Below, in pieces: positions 11,064-22,190 of a stretch of 64,000 nt of DNA. The notes beneath the pieces were generated by a model, which worked only from the letters and a program-made list of their open reading frames with translations, ran no database searches and was not told the DNA's origin. The stretch lies in contig NC_003279.8 of the NCBI RefSeq assembly GCF_000002985.6, positions 1,674,001 through 1,738,000 of the forward strand. Direction: 5' to 3'. The translations under genes were made by a program, and so were the position numbers. Origin of the DNA: Caenorhabditis elegans. Its lineage: Eukaryota; Nematoda; Chromadorea; Rhabditida; Rhabditidae. The stretch's first letter is position 1. Each line of letters opens with the position of its first letter.

Positions 11064-11507
11064 CCTGAATTTGTAAATACTCTTCAAAATGCCTCAAAAA
11101 TCGATAATTTTCATTTCAGATCTCTTATCATTCATTGTTCATGGGTTAATTCAATTTTTTAAAATAAAAATTCAAAAATAAAGACATTTTTAATTTAAAA
11201 AAATTATATCTTGCTTCTAAATTGAGTTTAAAAAATCAATTTAATTGATTTTTCCAGTCGAAAATTGTTATTTCTCAAATGTACATTTTAATACAAAAAA
11301 TTGGAAAACAAATTATTTATTCAAATTTTCTCCACATAAAATCTAGCTTGTCAATTTAAATTCGAATTCGAAATCAATTAATTTGCAAAAAAAATTGTAT
11401 AGAAAAATTGTATATTTTTTTAGCTGAAGAATGTTTGTAAAATATGAAAGAAAAATGCACATTTTCCTTGACACTAAAAGTTAATAAAAATACATGCATT
11501 ACAGTAT

Positions 11508-12208
11508 TACGGACGCAGAAAATTCTGAGAATGCGTATTGCACAACATATTTGACGCGCACAATATCTCGTAGCGAAAACTACAGTAATTCTTTAAATGA
11601 TTACTGTAGGTCGATTTACGGTTAACTGTTCACCCTAGTCAATTTCTTTTCAGGAGTGCTAGAAAAATTTTGAACTTTAGAGTTTCTGGGAGCCAAGTTA
11701 CATCCCTTCAAAATTGCAAGGCGCGTCGCGGTCTGCGTCGCGGCCAGGCTATCATTTTGGAGCGCTATTTCTCAGCTCCCAGTGGGGGTGCAAAAAGAAT
11801 AGTGAAAATATATATTGATTAATAAATTGAATCAATTTCCCAACTTAAAAATTTTGGATTAAAAACACCGAATTTGAAATTTTTTCGAAAAATAAATCTT
11901 TTAAAAAAATATATATTTTGGTTCAAAACGACATTGCACAGTAAATTTGATTTAGAACCCAAAAAGTTTCATCTTTGTACGGCAACTGGAGGACAAGTTA
12001 CAGCCCTTCAAAGTTTCGAGGCGCGTCGCGGTCTGCGTCGCGGTCAGGCTACCACAGTGGAGCGCTGTATCTCGGCTCCCCGTGATCCTACGGATTTGAA
12101 AATTTTTGCGCTTACGGATAACTGTGAGGAGACAAAAAAATATTGGAATTTTTTTCGCTACGATATATTGTGCGATACGCATTCTCAGAATTTTCTGCTT
12201 CCGTAATA
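11508..12208. repeat. About 700-bp element with GAGAATGCGTATTG inverted ends and internal duplication
   Basis: Left end: TTACGGACGCAGAAAATTCTGAGAATGCG; right end: the same inverted (CGCATTCTCAGAATTTTCTG, CCGTAATA). Inside, a block with GGCGCGTCGCGGTCTGCGTCGCGG and GGAGCGCT is present twice in direct orientation (about 11690-11785 and 11975-12095). Its right end lies 8 bases from the phosphatase stop codon, so the element forms the start of that gene's 3' region. Confidence 0.7.
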
Positions 12209-12215
12209 TAATAAT

Positions 12216-15200
12216 CTACTTCTTCTGATGGTAGTTCCTCAAGTATTCTCCGATAATGTCATAAATGCATTCGTACTGTTTGACAGTGTATACCATACTT
12301 GGCCGCTGCTGCCGTGATCGATTCACTTCGCTATAAAATAAAAGTGTGTGTGTGTAATATAATGTCACTTCATTCGAAATACCTGAAGATGTCGATAATT
12401 CCTTCCGATTCAAATCGTGATATGACATTATCCGTGCAGATGAACACACCAGTACGGCCGATTCCAGCGCTGGAATTTGTCGATTTTCAATTAGTTTGGG
12501 CTCAATATACTGTAAGGTGGGCTCAAAATTGCACCGATTTTTCAAGTGAAACCTTGGGAAAATTCAAAAAATGTCCTAAATTCAACCCAATTCTTGAATT
12601 TTGTAAACGACCAAATTTATAATGTTCTGTGAAAAAAATTAAAATTTCCAATTTTTTTTTCCTGCCAGAAAAAAATCAAATTTAAAATGTTCAGAAAAAA
12701 AACTGTAATTTCTTGTTCCTGGTACATAAAATTCTGAGAATGCGTATTGCACAACATATTTGACGAGCAAAATATCTCGTAGCGAAAACTACAGTAATTC
12801 TTTAAATGACTACTGTAGCTCTGGTGTCGATTTACGGGCTCTACTTACGAAATGAATTTATTTTCGAATAGCGACAGCTATATGTCATTTCATTTTTTCT
12901 TAATATTTTCTCATTTTTTGCATAATTTTAATATTCTATCAATAATAAATTTGCAAAAATCGCGCCCGTAAATCGACCTACAGTAGTAAATTAAAGAATT
13001 ACTGTAGTTTTCGCTGCGAGATATTTTGGGTGTCAAATATGTTGCGAAATACGCATTTTCAGAATTTTATGTTACCGTAATATTTCCTGGGGGACAAATC
13101 AAAATTTCAGAATATCAATGTTCTGTTTTAAAAAATTCAAATGTTCTATTTTTCTATGTAAAATTTCAATTTTTGCACTAAAAAAACAAATTTTCGATCT
13201 TCAGTAAACAAAAAAAAATTAAAATTTAATTGAAAGTCTAATTTTAGAAATCTAATTTTCTCAAATTTCCGTGTATCTTCCAACAAAAAAGTCACGGGGT
13301 TCTGGCCTTCCTCATTGAATTTTTCGCGCTCCATTGACAATCGCCCACCGGACAACGCGTGGGAAAGTCGTGTACTCCACACGGACAAATACATTTAGTT
13401 TTACAGCTAAAATCGAGCCGCGACGCGACACGCAACGCGCCGTAAATCTACCCCAGATATGGCCTGGCCTAGTTCGGCGAAAACTCTTCCATTTCAATTT
13501 ATGAGGGACGCCAGAAATCTGTGAATTATAAATTATTTAGACCACTATTTTTAACAACAAAAAATCTCAGTTCTGTTTATTTTTCCGCGTCTCAATATTT
13601 TGGTAAACAACGCATGAAATTATGAAGCTGGCAAAACTACAGAAAAATGTTTTTAAAAACATAAAAGGTATAGACGACCCTTACAAACAAAAAAACAAAT
13701 TTGTTTGTCTGTCTATCACACACTCTCTCTCCCAGTCCCAGACCAAATACTTGAACGCACCCACCTGCAGTGCACAACAATCGGTGACGTGTATTGTCGT
13801 CCTCTAACCTGCAGCAAGAACTCGAGAAAGTTGGCAATTCGCGGCGCACCGCCAGTGTCCTTCCACTCTTTGTATTGCCATTGTGACACTTTCATGTGAC
13901 TCTGTTGTCTGCTGGCTCGGCTTTTTCGGCTGCTTTTAGTGCTCGAGCTGTAGGAGCTTGTCGGCGAGACGTCGAACTCACGGTGCACCCAGGTTTTTTC
14001 CTCGAGTTCGCACACGAGCTTCACATCGACTTCTCCGTATCGTTCGGTTTTTCCCATTGCGGAAGGCCAGTATTCTCCGCATTTTTGCTGGAATTTTTTT
14101 TAAAGTTTTGGGCATTACTGAAACTTTGTTAGGCTTTATCAAGGGGTGCGTGGCAATCGGCAATTCCGGCAATTGCCGGTTTTGGAAATTTTTGCCAGTT
14201 TTGGCAATTGCCGGTTTTGGAAATTTTTGCCAGTTTTGGCAATTGCCAGTTGTGGGAATTTTTGCCAGTTTTGGCAACTACCGGTTTTGAAAAAATTTTT
14301 GGCGATTGCCGAAAAGAAAAATTTCCGCCAATTTGTAATTTCGGCAATTCCCGGTTATGGAAATTTTCGGCAGTTTTGGAAATTGCCGAAAAGAAAAATT
14401 TCCGGCAATCTGTAATTTCGGCAATTCCCGGTTATGGAAATTTTTGCCGGTTTTGGCAATTGCCGGTTTTGGAAATTTTTGCCAGTTTGGCAATTGCCGG
14501 TTTTGGAAATTTTTGCCAGTTTGGCAATTGCCGGTTTTAGAAATTTCCGGCAATTGCCGAAATTGCCGGTCATTTTCGGCAAATTTCAAACCTAATTATA
14601 TTTTGAAAATTGAAAAAATTTCACATTGTTTTTAAGTATTCGGTTAGAAAATTGTTCATTAAAATGCATTATTAGGCTCCTAAATCTACAAAAAGTATCA
14701 AATGTATATTTCCGGCAATCTGGGCAATTCCGGCAAATGCCCAGATTGCCGAAAATTTCCAAAATCGGCAATTACCGAAATTGCCGAAAATTTCCGAAAC
14801 CGGCTATTGCCGAAACTGCCGGAAATTTCCAAAACCGGAAATTACCGAAATTGCCGGAAATTTCCATTTTCGGCAATTGCCAAAAATTTCAAAAACTATA
14901 TGTTTCGCTCGTGTAATTTCAGTTTCCTATTGCTTTCCTACCGACCCAAGTGACCAAATGTTAAACACATTTTAACATTAAAACGTCCACCATCATCCAA
15001 AATTTGATACGAAACGTGTTTTTTTTTCTCGAACAATCAGGTGACTCGTCGGAAACGGGAGATGACTATTTTGTCATTCATTCATTCATTTCACGGTCTT
15101 TATTTTCAGTTTCCGATGTATTACTTTTTTATTTTTTTGAAAAGCACCTGTTCAGCCATTAGTTCAAGACTATCACATGGTGCCAGTCTGTCCCATCACG

Positions 15201-18200
15201 GTTTGATCTACAAAAAATGTGGGAGTTTTTTGCCCAACAAAAATAAGTGACGTCAGCACGTTCTTAACCATACGAAATCAGTTGAGAACTCTGCGCCTCT
15301 TTTCCCGCAATTTTTGTAGACCTATGTAGATCAAACCGAAATGGAACAGTTTTTCACCACGTGGGCTATAGTGAATAGTATATTAGTGGAAATTGGTGAG
15401 TCACAATTTGATTTTTAATCCAATTTGACATAATTTTTTTCGCACACTAACTTTTTTTTTAACGGAAAAAATGATTTTCCACAAAATTAGTGTTGATTTG
15501 CCTGATTGACTAGGCTTCTCCCCTTTCTTGGATAAAAAAGTAGTAGTAGTTAATGTTCCTAGAAACGTTGCTAAGAAAAATAATTTTGTACCAAAAAGCG
15601 AAACCTAAAAAAACTAAATTTTACAAAATATAAAAGATTTTTAAGTTACAACAATTGCCTTTTTTTTGAATTTTTTTGGTAAAAAAACAATTTTTCTGTG
15701 AAATTACCAGAAAACCGGTTTTAAAACCCAAATAATGGCCATGCTTGGAAGTATATCAAAGATAATGTACTCAAATTTTTTATTGGATTATTAGACTCAA
15801 AATTGTCTGAAAACACCGAATTTCATAATGAAACTTCTTTTTAAAAAATTTCTCAAAAAAAGTTACGAAGGCTCAAAAAATGACCTAAAATTAGTTGAAC
15901 TATTTTTTTAATTACCATCTTATTTCAAAAAAAAATTAGTTTCCAGCTGCCTTTGTCAAAATTCAAATTTTAAAAATACTTCAAATTTTAACTAATTTTA
16001 GGCTATTTTTTGAGCCGTCATAGCTTTTTTATTGAGAAGTTTTCAAGAAGTTTCTTTATGAAATTCGGTGTTTTCAGACAATTTTGAGTCTAATAAAGAA
16101 ATAAAAAATTCAACTAACAACAACCGTTATGCTTTTCCACCATGTTAGCATACATACGTTCTCATTATTATGCGTTAGTCATATTTAATGCATTGAAAAT
16201 TTTCCTCTCTCCAAATAATGTCCTTACGAGGAGCGGAAAAGTGCTTGTGGCATTTTATTTTGTTTTGCTAAATGTTTTCAAAATTTGGGCTTTATCGCCT
16301 AAAATGTCTCCTAATGATCCCAATATATCAAATATTACAACAACGAAAAAACGGAAAATTGATGCAAAAAATTCGCAAAAACATACAACTGGAAATCTTG
16401 GAGTTCTTGTTCTCGAAAATTTAAATTGCCGAATCAATCCCCGCCAAATCATGCGTGTTTTCGGCTTTTTTCCACCAATTTCAATCTTTTTTTTTTTTTT
16501 TTTTCATTTTTCTTTGTTATATTTGGGTAATGTCTAGCCATTTAACGCAGATTCCCATGCAACCTTCCCACCCGTTTCTGTAATTTTCTTAAAGGTGGAG
16601 TACCGAAATCTGGGAAATATTTTAATTGACTCCAAATTTTCCCCTGATTCCGAATATCTATGTGAAAAAAATCAACAAAAAATATTCACTGATTTTATAT
16701 TTAAGCTTGAAATCGCGATTATCCTTGGAGCGCATTTGCCTCTTTTAACTTTCTCCATTTATTTTTATTTTTTTCATTTTTTAAGCTATTTCCATTCATT
16801 TTTGTGCAAATAAAATGTTCAATTGGCACGAAAGAATATATTTTTCAAAAAAAAAGTACGACAAAAATGACTGAAAATAGCTTAAAAACTGAAAAAAGTA
16901 AAAATAAATTGAGAAAATTAAATGAGGCAAATGCGCTCCAAGGAGAGTTTTTTGTACGAAAAAACCGAAAAATCGGAATATCTAAAAATCTAAAAAATTT
17001 TTCAGTTGCAGCCCTGCTTCCCACTGATTTCCGTTTTCTTTAAACCCACCACAAAATCCTCCTGATGTTGCCCCAACATCACTATACACGCCACATCATA
17101 CTGTACGATCATTCTCCAAAAGTCTGAAACTGTCTCTTTCCCTATACACTCTCCGCTGTCAATCGGTCCTTGTGTGGCAATCCATCGTGTTGCATCAGAC
17201 TCGCCCTATAAAAGGGAGTGTGTACTTTGCATAGTTCTTTGTCTCTTAGTCATAAGAGATAGTACTATAAAAGTGCACCTGAACGAAACTAGCATTGATG
17301 TAATCTCCAGTGTCGAGCTCCACAAGTGTGTGATCATCTGAAAGTGGGTGGTGGTTTTGACCTTCGAGTTTTTTTTTCATCAGCAGTAGAAAATGGACTC
17401 ACAAGGCACAATGTCTGAGTATCTATTGGCAGCTGCGTGTCTCGTCGCTCTGTCTGTGCTTCGTGTGAGTCGGCGAGCCTCCGTTCGCGAGAGAACCTAT
17501 GAGCACACCAGTTCGTCATTTCTCATTTTCTCTGGGGGTTCTTAGAAATGTGTGTCTTACCAGGAACTCGTCTTGAAGAAGACGTCGGCGGTTCGTGCTC
17601 TCCTTCGTCATGCTTGCCAGGAAGCTGTCCGCTGAGTAGTCTCTTAAGTTTCTTTTTATTACTGCTTTTTCTTTTCTTTCCATGAATATTGGAGAAAATT
17701 GTTCTTCTGAGCTTCTGAGCTGCTTATTGAAATAAACGCCAATATTTTGGTCACGATGCACAAATTTCCATTAAAAATTGACCTTTTTTTATAGACTATA
17801 ATGGTTTTGAACATTTTCATTTAAAAAATTGTTGTCCAAAAAAGGACAGTCATTAGATGGCTGAAAAAAATTGGGCAAAAATAAAAAATTGTCTAAATTT
17901 TTTGATCACGGGTAATTCATATATGCTGAATTCAGAAAATCTAGGTTCAACCCATCAAAAATTAGTAAAAAGTGGCAAAATTGGGCAATTTTTGTAAAAA
18001 GTCACAATTTTGAAACTCCTCTAAAATGGTTGATTTTGTACTTAGAATTGATTTCCGAACCCAAAAAATCGCCCTTTTTCAGAATTTAGTAGTTTCGGAC
18101 ATTTTAGAAAAAATTTCTGCACGTGCTGTCAGAGTTTCCCATTTTGGTTTGATCTACGTGGATCTACAAGAAATGCGGGAATTTAGAGGCAGAGTTTTCA

Positions 18201-19457
18201 ACTGATTTTGCATGGTTGAGAGCGTGCTGACGTCACATTTTTTGGGGCAAAAATTCCCGCAAAAATCCTTTTTGTAGATCAAACCATAATGGGACAGCCT
18301 CAAAACGTTTAGGAATTAACTTTTCACTATTACTCAAATTTTGATTTTTCCGCCGTAAATATAAGGTCTCGAAACGATAAATGTTTTTTTAATACAACTG
18401 GGTGTGCGCCTTTAAAAGTAGTACTGTAATTTGAACTCAGTGGAAATTTTTTTCGATTTTTTTTTATCTTAACAAATGTATATATTTTTTAAGTAACTAT
18501 AGATTCTTCTTTTTTCCTAAAGGAAAAATCTATTTATTTATGCAAAAAAATTCAGCTGAATTGAAATTATAGTACTCTTTAAAGGCACACACCTTTTTGT
18601 ATTTAACAAAAATGTTTCGTGTCGAGAGCCAATTTTTGTGGAAAAATCGCAACATTTCGCCTCTGGGTAATGGCACGTGGTGTCAGGTTGTCCCATTGCG
18701 GTTTGATCTACAAAAAATGCGAGAATTTTTCGCCCAGAAAAATGTGACGTCAGCACTTCCCTAACCATGCAAAATTAGCTGAGAAGTCAGCGTCTTTTTT
18801 CCCGCATTTTTCGTAGATCTACGTAGATCAAACCGAAATGGGGCACTCTGACACCATGTGTAATATTGAAAAAACCCGTTGGGTCCAAACCAAAAAAGTT
18901 CAAGGCCCAGAGAGTTTCTCACGTACCGGAAACCAATTTCCCACTCTATTAGAACATTCTTGTTCTATTTTTGACTTTCTCGAAATTCTCATCTTTGAAC
19001 CCCCTTACGTTTCCATAGCTATCGCACTCTGTGCCGGGCACACTTTATTCGTATCGATTCGTAATTTGTCGGGCCTCTTCGCAGCTGGTGTAGAGATCTT
19101 TTGAAACCCATTTATCTGATTCTTGCCATCTGCTGCTGCTGCTGCTGCTATTACTGCTATTTCCTTTGTTGTAACCTCGACTGGCGGTGGCGCTGGTTCT
19201 TCCACTTTTGGCAGTTGTTGTACCTGCTTTGGTGTTCTGCCACGACTGTAACAAATTCAATTTAGTCCTATAGTTGCCGCCTAGTTGTGTGACCTTGCCC
19301 GTCGCAATCGACTTGAAGTCTTGTGGTAGACGTAGAGAATGAAGCACGTGACACAACACATTAAAAGCATACTTGCAGCTAGGCAAGCGATGATTATTTC
19401 CGCTACTGTAGAACCAAAATTGACTTTCAGTTTCATGTCTCACCACTTACCAGCCAT
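12216..19457 (-). CDS. Membrane-anchored protein tyrosine phosphatase
   Basis: Eleven minus-strand exons join in phase: 19457-19451, 19405-19294, 19245-19009, 18945-18927, 17719-17561, 17496-17403, 17337-17279, 17205-17050, 14087-13765, 12469-12383, 12330-12216; about 455 residues. Residues 4-28 (AEIIIACLAASMLLMCCVTC) form one membrane segment after a tiny N-terminus, then a basic stretch. The single PTP domain shows NRYSDIVPYD (202-211), YINASFVQ, WIATQGP, DFWRMI, CGEYWP, the signature HCSAGIGRTG (Cys388, Arg394) and QQRPSMVYTVKQYECIY. The usual WPD loop is WKD (356-358): the acid Asp stays, Pro is Lys. A Ser-rich insert (DVSPTSSYSSSTKSSRKSR) precedes it. The family removes phosphate from phosphotyrosine through a Cys-phosphate intermediate; the catalytic residues are present. 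Substrate unknown. The tiny exon 18945-18927 and the 17719 acceptor are the weakest parts. Confidence 0.85.
12728..13085. repeat. Palindrome with GAGAATGCGTATTGCACAAC arms
   Basis: The left arm (ATTCTGAGAATGCG, ATATCTCGTAGCGAAAACTACAG, TCGATTTACGGG) is inverted on the right (CCCGTAAATCGACC, CTGTAGTTTTCGCTGCGAGATAT, TACGCATTTTCAGAATTTTATG). It shares its outer arm with 11508-12208 and with 37153-37275 and 44431-44790. Lies in a phosphatase intron. Confidence 0.75.
13293..13524. mobile_element. CACGG-ended MITE, copy 3
   Basis: Near full-length copy (232 bp) in a phosphatase intron, with both ends recognisable (CACGGGGTTCTGG and CCAGAAATCTGTGA). Confidence 0.8.
14150..14590. repeat. Minisatellite, GGCAATTGCCGGTTTTGGAAATTTTTGCCAGTTTT unit
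   Basis: About a dozen copies of a 30-40 bp unit. The core GGCAATTGCC is itself palindromic. The array sits in the phosphatase intron between exons 17050 and 14087, close to the acceptor at 14088. Confidence 0.85.
14700..14892. repeat. Minisatellite in the opposite orientation to 14150-14590
   Basis: Units such as CCGAAATTGCCGGAAATTTCCAAAACCGG are the inverted form of the neighbouring array. The two together make a large imperfect fold-back of 740 bp with a non-repeat spacer at 14590-14700. Confidence 0.75.
15174..15363. mobile_element. CACGTG-ended palindromic element, copy 6
   Basis: The left tip is CACATG. Flanks GACTAT and GGCTAT agree at five of six positions. In a phosphatase intron. 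Confidence 0.8.
15766..16112. repeat. Palindrome with GACTCAAAATTGTCTGAAAACACCGAATTTCAT arms
   Basis: The left arm (15785-15900) and the right arm (15975-16100, GGCTATTTTTTGAGCCGTCATAGC and so on) are inverted relative to each other. A lone right-arm fragment is found at 37775-37880 in atg-5 intron 2. Confidence 0.75.
16591..16990. repeat. Palindrome, AAAGGTGGAG family, shorter variant (copy 3)
   Basis: Begins AAAGGTGGAGTACCGAAATCTGGG. The inner block CCTTGGAGCGCATTTGCCTC at 16713-16732 is inverted at about 16922-16945. In a phosphatase intron, ending about 60 bp from the exon 17050-17205. Confidence 0.65.
17821..18119. repeat. AAAGGACAGTCATTAGATGGCTG repeat, copy 1
   Basis: AT-rich unit containing AAAAGGACAGTCATTAGATGGCTG, GGGTAATTCATATATGCTGAATTC and GGTTCAACCCATCAAAAA. 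The same order recurs at 48905-49468 and continues after the mariner at 50723, so this intact copy shows what the mariner interrupted. Confidence 0.7.
18120..18300. mobile_element. CACGTG-ended palindromic element, copy 7
   Basis: Left tip CACGTGCTGTCAG. The right tip ends GGGACAGCCTCAAAACG and is degraded. In a phosphatase intron, directly next to the 17821-18119 repeat. Confidence 0.75.
18365..18640. repeat. Fold-back element with GTGCGCCTTTAAA arms, copy 1
   Basis: GTGTGCGCCTTTAAAAGTAGTACTG (about 18402) pairs with AGTACTCTTTAAAGGCACACACC (about 18571-18593), and outer parts with CTCGAAACGATAAATGTTTT also pair. A second copy lies at 24950-25185 in the ubc-3 intron. Confidence 0.65.
18674..18860. 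mobile_element. CACGTG-ended palindromic element, copy 8
   Basis: Full-length except a CATGTG right tip. About 65 bp from the small phosphatase exon at 18927. Confidence 0.85.
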
Positions 19458-19714
19458 CTTATTCGAGATCTCCGTAAATTACAGTAGCAGATCTACGTAG
19501 ATCAAATTAGAGCGAAATAGTTGTCGTTATGTCAGTCAACAATGTTTCGAGATTCACTCGCAACATTTTGTATGTGTGTTTGTAGACGACGTGATGGATC
19601 TAAGCCGATTATATCCAACTCTAAACAACAAATATATCTCGTTATTGTTGTGGTGAAGATTATTGAGAACCCGTTTATACCCGCCGTGTTTAGTGAGGTT
19701 AATGAGGTCGCATT

Positions 19715-20595
19715 TTTTGCCGGTTTTGGAAATTTTTGGCAGTTGGCAATTTTGGTTATTGCCGGTTTTGGAAGTTTTCGGCAATTGGCGGTTTTGGAAG
19801 TTTTCGACAATTGGCAATTTCGGCTATTGCCGGTTTTGGAAACTTTTGGCAATTGGCAATTTTGGCTATTGCCGGTTTTGGAAATTTTTGGCAATTGGAA
19901 ATTTTGGCTATTGCCGGTTTTGGAAGTTTTTGGCTATTGCCGGTTTTGGAAGTTTTCGGCAATTGGCAATTTTGGCTATTGCCGGTTTTGGAAGTTTTCG
20001 GCAATTGGAAATTTTGGCTATTGCCGGTTTTGGAAATTTTCGGCAATTGGCAATTTTGGCTATTGCCGACTTTGGAAGTTTTCGGCAATTGGCAATTTCG
20101 GCTATTGCCGGTTTTGGAAATTTTTGGCTATTGCCAGTTTTGAAAATTTTCGGCAATTGGCAATTTTTGGCTATTGCCGGTTTTGGAAATATTCGGCAAT
20201 TGGAAATTTTGGCTATTGCCGGTTTTGGAAATTTTTGGCAATTGGCAATTTTGGCAATTGCCGGTTTTGGAAATTTTCGGCAATTGGCTATTTCGGCTAT
20301 TGCCGGTTTTGAAAATTTTCGGCAATTGGCTATTTCGGCTATTGCCGGTTTTGGAAATTTTCGACTATTTTGGCTATTTGGCAATTTTTGCTATTGCCGG
20401 TTTTGGAAATTTTCGGCAATTGGCAATTTTGGCTATTGCCGACTTTGGAAGTTTTTGGCTATTGCCGGTTTTGGAAGTTTTCGGCAATTGGCAGTTTTGG
20501 CTATTGCCAGTTTTGGAAATTTTCGGCAATTGGAAATTTTGGCTATTTGGCTATTTTTGGAGATTGCGGCTTTGGAAGTTTTCGGCAATCGACAG
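19715..20595. repeat. Minisatellite of about 880 bp, GGCTATTGCCGGTTTTGGAAATTTTCGGCAATTGGCAATTTT unit
   Basis: More than 20 copies of a roughly 42-bp unit with small substitutions. The unit lacks stop codons in several frames on both strands, so it yields misleading ORFs of up to 327 codons. It lies about 260 bp upstream of the phosphatase start and is related to the 14150-14892 arrays inside that gene. Confidence 0.9.
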
Positions 20596-20905
20596 TGCAT
20601 AACACTTAAAAAACGCAACGTCCTTTATTTTTTTTCCTTTTTTTAAAACTTAGTTGGTACAATAGAAAATTGCCCAAAAGTTTGTCTGAAAGTTAATTTG
20701 CCGGATTTTTCCTGAAATTTTCAAGTTTCGGCCATATTTTGAGCACTTTTTCAATTGTTCCAATGGAAATAAATCCATTTTCAGGATAAGTAAATATTTT
20801 TTAATGTTCTATCACAAAATTGTACAAAGTATAAAACAAAAATGAGAAAAAAATTGGGAGATCATTGCCGTGACCTTTGAATTCCAAAATTTCGTTATTT
20901 TTTTC

Positions 20906-21072
20906 CTACGTGATGTCAGAATGTCTCATTTCGGCTTGATCTACGTAGATCTACAAAAAATGCGGCAGAGTTCTCAACTGATTTTGCATGGTTAAGAGCG
21001 TGCCGACGTCACATTTTTGGGGCGAAAACTCCCGCATTTTTGTAGATCAAACCGTAAGCCTGGCGCCACGTG
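20906..21072. mobile_element. CACGTG-ended palindromic element, copy 9
   Basis: Left tip CTACGTGATGTCAG, right tip GGCGCCACGTG. Intergenic, between the phosphatase and ubc-3. Confidence 0.8.
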
Positions 21073-21099
21073 TTATCCATTTAGTGCTATTTGTAGTTT

Positions 21100-21540
21100 A
21101 AAAGTTCCATCATTTCAAGTTCTGATCGTTCCGAGCCAGCTGTGTTTTGACTCGAGCACGTCAAACCTCAGACTATAGACCACATGTGTGCACTTGTGAT
21201 CTTTCTTTCTCTCTCTCTCTCTTTATCCATCTCCTCCACCCCATTTTCTCCCCTTTACACCTGTCACGGTGTCAGCCGATCGACTTCGATGTGTCTAGGT
21301 CATCTGCCCATATTTCCTACATCACACGATCTCCACAGCCCTTCATTTTTGGTATTTGTCGTCGTTGCTCACTTCTTTCTGGTAGTTTTAGGCCAAGATT
21401 ATCTGCTTTCGTTTAGTCTTGTCAACTTTTTTTTTTGGACTATTATGCTCAAAATGGCCCTAGTTTGGCCAATTTTTCATTGTCGCAAATATCGGTATCA
21501 TTTCCCTATTATGCTTTTTTTTCAAAAAATTTATTTCTGA
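21100..21540. other. Intergenic CT-rich unique sequence, possible promoter
   Basis: Contains a TTTCTTTCTCTCTCTCTCTCTTT tract (21200-21225) and less AT-rich, non-repetitive sequence to about 21420. No exon with convincing splice sites was seen. Confidence 0.25.
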
Positions 21541-21629
21541 TCTCTGAAAAACTGAAAATTTGACCAAATTTAGAGGTTTTTTTTCGAAATTTTAAACTAT
21601 CAAAGAAAAACTGAGAAAAACTCATTTTA

Positions 21630-22125
21630 AAGGTGGTACCCCGAAATCTGGGCATATATTTTTAATTGACTCCAAATTTTCCCCTAATCCCGAATATCTA
21701 TGTGAAAAAATTCAAAAAATAATTTTCCCCTAATCCCTTATTTTATATTTAAGCTTGAAATCGCGAGTTTCATTTGTACCAGCATCACTTTTTCAAATAC
21801 GCGCCCAAATGAATTAATAAATTCTCATTGGAGCGCGCTTGCATCGTTTGATTTTCTTCATACTTTTTTTTACTTTTTTCAGTTTTTCAGCTATTTTGTA
21901 GTTTTTTAAAGTTTTTTTTTTGAAAAATATATTCTTTCGTGTGAATTGAACATTTTATTAGCATAAAAATAAATGAAAATATCTGAAAAACTGAAAAAAG
22001 TGAAAAAAAAAGGAGAAAATTCGGTCGCGCATTTGAAAAAAGTGATGCGGGCACAAATGAAATTCGCGATTTCAAGCTGAAATATAAAATCAGGGAAGTG
22101 AAGATTTTTTTTTGAATTTTTTCAC
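21630..22125. repeat. Palindrome, AAAGGTGGAG family, copy 4
   Basis: Begins AAAGGTGGTACCCCGAAATCTGGG and has the same inner blocks (GCTTGAAATCGCGAGTTTCATTTG, inverted at about 22055). It abuts the next palindrome at 22191. Confidence 0.7.
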
Positions 22126-22190
22126 TTCAATTTCTTTTTTTCAAATAATTGAAATTTCGCGATATTTCGGGTTTACGGAACTAAATAGTT

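Noticed and set aside
16142..16537. 131-codon plus-strand frame (MLAYIRSHYYALVIFNALKI)
   Set aside because: Not low-complexity at its start, but it lies in a phosphatase intron, ends in a T-run, has no clear splice partners and shows no family motif. Kept only as a weak possibility.
17393..17736. Plus-strand two-exon small membrane protein (53 residues) with TATA-like sequences upstream and AATAAA downstream
   Set aside because: It reads well by itself, but it lies exactly antisense to three phosphatase exons. The TATAAAAGG upstream is the complement of the CCTTTTATAG acceptor at 17206, and the minus-strand frame carries conserved PTP motifs.
19663..20646. Open frame of 327 codons, plus others on both strands in the same place
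   Set aside because: It is the translation of a 42-bp minisatellite unit without stops; low complexity, no splice logic, several frames open at once.
21184..21540. 118-codon frame MCALVIFLSLSLS as a secreted protein
   Set aside because: The hydrophobic start is the translation of a CT repeat; no splice sites or conserved features.
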